Both the position numbers and the translations under genes were made by a program. 64,000 nucleotides of DNA from Stentor coeruleus (Eukaryota > Ciliophora > Heterotrichea > Heterotrichida > Stentoridae), in contig MPUH01000089.1 of assembly GCA_001970955.1 (NCBI GenBank), forward strand, positions 49,330 through 113,329, read 5' to 3'. Of this stretch, positions 59,378 through 64,000 are shown piece by piece; positions within the stretch are counted from its first letter, which is position 1, and every line of letters starts with the position of its first letter. The notes under the pieces were generated by a model. That model did no database searches, had not been told where the DNA came from, and saw nothing but the letters and a program-made list of their open reading frames with translations.

Positions 59378-61039
59378 TTATAATAATTTAATATCGCGTT
59401 TAGGTTTCCGTGGGGTTACAGGGAAAACTTGTGTGATCCAAGATGATTCAAGAGCTTCGTCTGGGGTGATTCTTTTGACTGGGTTCCACTCTAAACAAGC
59501 TAATTATTTCTTACCAGTCATTAAATCAGCTAAAGGTTTTTCAAGTCCAACAAAAATACTCTGCAAACTTTTACTTCCGGGGTATCTGATTTTTCCTTTA
59601 GAATTAGGGATCATCCTTGGGTTACAGTTGCTATCGAAAAAAACTTTGCGTTTTGTGCTTTTGGCCAAGACTTCAGGAGGAGGTAAACCAAGAACTTCCA
59701 TTATTAAATGAAGCTGCTCAGCTTCAGATTCACCAGGAAATAGTGGATTGCCGGTTATAAGTTCAATAACAATACATGCAAAAGACCACATATCTATAGC
59801 TGTTGTATATGGAATCCCTAATATTATCTCAGGTGCTCTATAAAACCTACTTTGAATATAAGTATAAATTCTTTCTTCATAAAAACATGATGATCCGAAA
59901 TCGATAACTTTTATTCCTGATTTATTAGCTTGTTTAAGTAAAATATTCTCAGGTTTTAAATCACAGTGGATTATATTAAGGGAATTTGTGAATTTCAAAG
60001 CTATGAGGATCTGAATAGCTAAACGACGAACTAGATTAGAACTTAGACCTTTGAAACCATTGGATTTTAAAAGGTCGAAAAGAGAACTTGAAAGGAGTTC
60101 AAATGATAGGCATACATGTTTACGAAAGAAAAAATAATCATCAAGGTGGACTAGATTAGAACTTAGACCTTTGAAACCATTGGATTTTAAAAGGTCGAAA
60201 AGAGAACTTGAAAGAAGTTCAAATGATAGGCATACATGTTTACGAAAGAAAAAATAATCATCAAGGTGGATGACGTTGTTGCTATTGTCACGATCTTTTT
60301 TATTCAAAGTTGAGAGGATTTTGATTTCAATTTCAGCTTGTTGATGGTATCTTCGTTTGTTTTTAATAATTTTAATGGCTGTGAAAGCTTTGGACTTGTG
60401 GTCAAAGCATTTGCAAACTTGACCAAAAGACCCTTTACCTAGTAGTTGGATAATTTCATATCTATATGAAATATGGTCACCTTTATATAGCTTATAGTTC
60501 CCATTTTCATCGTCAAAGCTATTCGGGATTTCGTTTCTTGGGCATTTAAATCCCATATAATAAATATCTTTAAAGTTCAGGATTTCATTTTGTTCGTAGC
60601 TGGTCAAACTGTTCTTAAAAAGCTTGAGTGCAGTTGAACTACTTATCGGTATAACAAGTTTTTCGAACTCTTCATGTAAACTCACTGGTTTAATATCTTC
60701 CCCTCTAGGCTTTGAAGGAGGTCTAGGTGTGAGTTTTTGGCTAGTATTCAATAATGAATTAAAAGATGTACTTGCTGATATGTTCGAAAAATTTATACGA
60801 CGTTCTCTGGGTGATTTATAATTGTTTTTTGTAGTACTTGGGACTAAAGGTACTGAAGGCTTGAAAATTACTAAAGTGTTGTTATTTGAATTGTTTTCAG
60901 AATTGGATACAATGTTATTGATAGTCGATATAAGACTTGAAGCAGTGATTTTTTTCTTAGAAGAACTTGTTGAGGTTCTTAGAGCTTTGAGTTCATCTAC
61001 ACGAGACCTAGGTGTAAGTCTGTTGATAGTATTAAACAT
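59378..61039 (-). CDS. DYRK-family dual-specificity protein kinase (DYRK2/3-like)
   Basis: Exons 59515-61039 and 59378-59499 over a 15-nt intron. 548 residues as assembled, of which 40 are a duplicated segment. A disordered N-terminus is followed by the DYRK homology/NAPA region (EEFEKLVIPISSSTALKLFK and YYMGFKCPRNEIP). The kinase domain has GKGSFGQV at 201-208, the lysine in AIKIIKN, IHCDLKPENILL (the DYRK-typical HCD), DFGSSCF and the activation loop YTYIQSRFYRAPE, with the YxY that DYRKs autophosphorylate. The second exon closes the C-lobe with CLEWNPVKRITPDEAL. Residues about 258-297 and 298-337 are the same 40-residue unit; as written this would disturb the beta4/beta5-hinge region. With one copy only, the domain is normal. 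Confidence 0.93.
59500..59514 (-). other. 15-nt intron in the DYRK gene
   Basis: On the minus strand GTAAGAAATAATTAG, with A at position 10. Removal restores CLEWNPVKRITPDEAL, the usual C-lobe ending of the kinase domain. Confidence 0.95.
60031..60270. repeat. 120-bp in-frame tandem duplication within the kinase domain
   Basis: Copies at 60031-60150 and 60151-60270 differ by one base (AAAGGAG versus AAAGAAG). Each codes for the 40 residues from VHLDDYFFFRKH to GLSSNL, covering beta4, beta5 and part of alpha-D. Confidence 0.93.
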
Positions 61040-62075
61040 TTATATAGGAAATTATATAAAGGTTAGATTAAAATAGTGAAAAAAGGTTTTTGAGAATTGA
61101 TGAAGAAGATAATGGATGTTAGAAAATGATAATGGAAAGTAATATGAGAAATAGATAGAAAATAAAGTGTTAAAAAGGATGATTTTGATAAGAAAAATTA
61201 GGTTGAAGATTTTTTGAGTTATAAAGAGGTGAGGTGTATTGGATTTAGGATTTGGGATTTTTGGTTAGGATTGTGGTTGGTTTGTTGGATGATGAGGATA
61301 GAGGGAGGGTTAACGTTTTATTAGGTTAAATATTGATAGGGATGAGAAGTTTGAGTTTTATAGGAGAGCTTTTTTTGTATTGTGTTATTTGAGGATAGTT
61401 GATGGAAATAACGGATAAGGTTTTAGTTGAGGGTAGAGTGAGTAAGGTGAAGGATTAGTAGTTTTTTGTGGTAGATGATATGATTTTCCTAACTCATATT
61501 CTCAACATCATAAACTGCTTTATCAAAATAATCTTTAGCTATTTCATAACTTCTCCCAACATCCAACATAATTTCATTATAAAATTCCATAATCCTAATA
61601 ACACATCCCAACTTAAATGATATATAAAACTCAAGCTATTTTCTATCCCATAAAAACCTTAATCAAACAACCTTTCAGCATGTAACTTTTCAGTGTCATT
61701 TTTTAATATAAATCTGTATAAAAATCTAAAACTTCTCATCTAGCTTCAATTCAAAATCATCCATAAAATTAAAAATCATATCAAACCAAACCACAGCATG
61801 CGTGCCATAAAAGAAAAAATAATTTCTAACATCATCCTAAAAGCATGCCAAAATTCTAAACCTCCGCAAAATTCTTATTTTACTAATAAAATCTCATATT
61901 CCCTAATCTCCCTAACAAAATAAACTCCAAAATCCTAACCCTACAGTTCAAACTACCTTTTAAATCAATCAAAAAAATCATATTCTCAATTCTAATAATC
62001 CACATCAAATAATCATCCCATAATATTTTTAAACTACTCTTTCAAAGTTATTAAATACTTATTGATTATTTCAGT
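61040..62075. other. Intergenic with a composition switch
   Basis: G-rich to about 61480 (5' flank of the minus-strand kinase), then C-rich and G-poor from about 61490 to 62070 (3' flank of the minus-strand MGCC gene). No gene, RNA or repeat seen. Confidence 0.6.
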
Positions 62076-62378
62076 CTACTTATTCAAGTTATGAGGAAAA
62101 CTTACAACAAAGCTATCAACAATACTTCCAGATTTGCTATAAAGTGAGATTTTCCTTTCTGATTGAAGAAGTGTACTCATCATTCCAAGTGAATCGTTTA
62201 ATGATCGTGATCCTGATGATTTGAATGCTCTCCAATCATCTAAATCTTTTGCCGGTATTTCGTTATCAGAACTTAGAGATAAATCAACGAATTCTGCATT
62301 CGCTTGTTTAGAAAGATGACTTGGTATGACGAATTCTAGTTTTTTCATTTCGATTGTATTGCAAACACAACAGCCCAT
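62076..62378 (-). CDS. Small protein with MGCCVC lipidation-type start, unknown
   Basis: 100 residues from ATG 62376-62378; a further ATG five codons upstream (MVIIS) is less likely because the internal start gives MGCCVCNTIE, with Gly2 for myristoylation and three Cys for S-acylation, a membrane-anchoring pattern. The rest is Ser/Asp/Leu-rich (FVDLSLSSDNEIPAKDLDDW and SRSLNDSLGMMSTLLQSERK) and could be a short interaction peptide. No family recognised. Size and context (its own leader, uninterrupted frame) support a gene, but moderately. Confidence 0.55.
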   Translation of the reverse strand: MGCCVCNTIEMKKLEFVIPSHLSKQANAEFVDLSLSSDNEIPAKDLDDWRAFKSSGSRSLNDSLGMMSTLLQSERKISLYSKSGSIVDSFVVSFPHNLNK

Positions 62379-62771
62379 TGATATTATTACCATTTCTTTG
62401 ATGATTATGGGAATTATTTAAGAATACCTTTGAATGACTATGGAAATTTTGTGTTGGGGTGCTGGGTTATTATTTGTGGGGTAAGATTTTATATGATTAT
62501 GAGTGTTTTGTAGGATATTGATAGAAAATGTTAAAAAATATATAGTTTTTAAGCATTTTTGTAGAGAGAAAGATAGTAAAATGTTATGGAAATACCTGGT
62601 GAAAGAAGTTTTGATGTGGGTTGAAGGATTTTTATGGGTTTTTTGTATGGTTGATTGAATGCTAGGATAAAGTGTGGTTGTAGGAAATTATGATAAATAT
62701 TATTTTATGTTGTAAGGAAAGAATATATATTGTATAAACTTTTTATTTTATAGTAATCTATTAACATCTTA
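62379..62771. other. Intergenic
   Basis: Between two minus-strand genes. G-biased at the left. No features. Confidence 0.5.
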
Positions 62772-64000
62772 TTATAGTACCTTATTTTTCCCTAAAATAA
62801 AAGATAAATCTATATTTTCTATTTTCCTCATAATCCTATGATTAGAATTTGATGTTATCAGCCTCATTCCCCCTGGAGACTTACAGATTCTAGTAGTTAA
62901 AGGACAGGGTGTTGAGCTTCTTGCAGAATTCATCTCAAATTTTTCTTTATCTTTATTTTTTTTCCCATTGCCTTTCATAAAACTTTTTGAAAGTTCTATC
63001 TTGCCCTTACCTTTTATTATTTCACTCATATGGGCAATACGATTAGCCTCTTCATTTTTTATACGAGTTTCAATTGCATATAGTCTGGCTTCAATAGGTG
63101 TCATATCTGAAGTATCTTGTAAATTAGACGGAAGCCATCTGAGTTTATCATCAATTATCAAAAACTCTTTTTGGAATATTTTCATTAATTCATTTTTAGC
63201 GTCTTCATAACACTCCCGTTGGGAAATTAAAAATTCGCATTTGAGGTTTTCAATATGACTTTGAAATTGATTAGTTGTTATATCTAGTCTTTGCATTTGC
63301 AAGGCATTATGAGAAGAAAGGTTTTTAATTTGCTTTTCTAATTCCTGTTTATGTCTATTCATGTTTTGAATTGCATTTTTATGATCCTGTTCCCTTTCGA
63401 TATCTTTCTCTCTCAATTCTTTAAGCATTTCATCTTTTTCAAAGCAAAACTTCGAGTAAACGTCTTTTATTTTCTCTTTAGACTTTTTCATATAATTTTT
63501 AATAAGATTGATTTCGTTTTTAACTATTTCACTAACTTTTATAGCGAAATCACTTGCCATGTTTTCAATACTGCACATTTTCTCCCTATGGATATCAAAT
63601 CTACAGTTTAATTCTTTAAATGTACTTTCAATATTCCATGCTTGGACTTTGATTTGCTGGTTTAAAAGATTGATTGTTTTATAGTTTTCATTTAGTTCAA
63701 ATTCTAAGGGTTTTGAGATTTCATCGTTGATTTCTTTTTTTATGTCTGTTCTGAAAGTTTCTAAGACATTTTCTATGTTTAAAGCTTGGAGTTTTAAGTT
63801 TATTGAAGTAAAGTCTTCTTGTGATACTTTTTTGAATCCATTCATTTCATCTTCAAGTTTTTCCATTCTTGTATACTTTTTTGAATCCATTCATTTCATC
63901 TTCAAGTTTTTCCATTCTTGTGTTAAGTTTTGTTGTATGAATAGCAAGTTTTGTTGATATTTGCTTATCAATAGTTTTTATTTATCAATAGATAGTTTTT
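62772..64000 (-). CDS. Coiled-coil protein, 5' end disturbed by a duplication and the window edge
   Basis: The open frame from ATG 63888-63890 to the stop at 62772-62774 encodes 372 residues, nearly all coiled coil (EKIKDVYSKFCFEKDEMLKE, KQELEKQIKNLSSHNALQMQ), with a basic Ser-rich tail (SARSSTPCPLTTRICKSPGG). The first residues (TRMEKLEDEMNGFKK) come from a 49-bp unit repeated at 63834-63882 and 63883-63931. The outer copy carries the natural frame further upstream (KQISTKLAIHTTKLN before TRMEK), so the real protein starts beyond this point. About 30 bases from the edge two stops occur amid another small repeat. Function unknown. Confidence 0.65.
63834..63931. repeat. 49-bp tandem duplication at the 5' end of a coding sequence
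   Basis: Copies at 63834-63882 and 63883-63931. 49 is not a multiple of three, so the extra copy breaks the frame of the coiled-coil gene. A smaller imperfect repeat (ATCAATAG units) occurs at about 63967-63990. Confidence 0.88.

Noticed and set aside
49617-59514. Stop-codon reassignment as in other ciliates
   Set aside because: Every stop that interrupts a known family is removed by a tiny intron, and complete proteins end at TAA, TAG or TGA at family-typical lengths. The standard code suffices.

Overview
The window looks like macronuclear DNA of a heterotrich ciliate, most like Stentor. It is AT-rich and gene-dense, with genes packed on both strands. It uses the standard code: TAA, TAG and TGA all end proteins. 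Where a protein breaks off at a stop codon, removing a 15-nt GT...AG intron with an A at position 10 restores the frame and the family signature; nine such introns were found, plus one of 17 nt. Two single N bases at 1024 and 1093 mark assembly joins.

Layout. 0-11.5 kb: a partial PP2C phosphatase, mitochondrial ribosomal protein bL12, the ribosome-biogenesis factors GNL3/Nug1-like GTPase and RCL1, an ISWI remodeller, and a multi-pass cyclic-nucleotide phosphodiesterase. 12.4-25 kb: an unplaced helical protein, a TBC Rab-GAP, a FYVE protein, a USP-like protein, SKP1, FHIP, the dynactin subunit ARP1, and two small proteins with lipidation-type N-termini. 25.9-38.1 kb: several ciliate-type hypothetical and coiled-coil proteins, a kinesin-1-like motor, a UBL/two-TM protein like DSC3/TMUB, and a 949-residue unknown. 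38.4-44.2 kb: tRNA-Ala(AGC), a low-complexity protein, a B-box protein, a peptidase S11 (penicillin-binding-protein fold), a DHHC acyltransferase and a coiled-coil protein. 45.5-52.3 kb: a frame-broken EF-hand gene, an ankyrin protein, an ankyrin-DHYC acyltransferase of the HIP14/Akr1 type, and a strip of degraded genes (eS12 pseudogene, a Hikeshi homologue split by a tandem duplication, a TPR remnant). 52.3-64 kb: coiled-coil proteins, an LRR/coiled-coil protein, 14-3-3, an EF-hand protein, a DYRK kinase, a small MGCC protein and a partial coiled-coil protein.

The genes are eukaryotic housekeeping, trafficking, motor and signalling genes and do not form one operon-like system. Common themes are membrane lipidation (two S-acyltransferases and five proteins starting MG-), microtubule transport (ARP1, FHIP, kinesin) and ribosome assembly (GNL3, RCL1). 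Two window-wide signals stand out: a strand-asymmetric G/C composition bracketing transcription units, and a series of near-exact short tandem duplications (49-190 bp), some inside coding sequence and breaking or distorting proteins. These may be assembly or haplotype-merging artefacts or real somatic variation.
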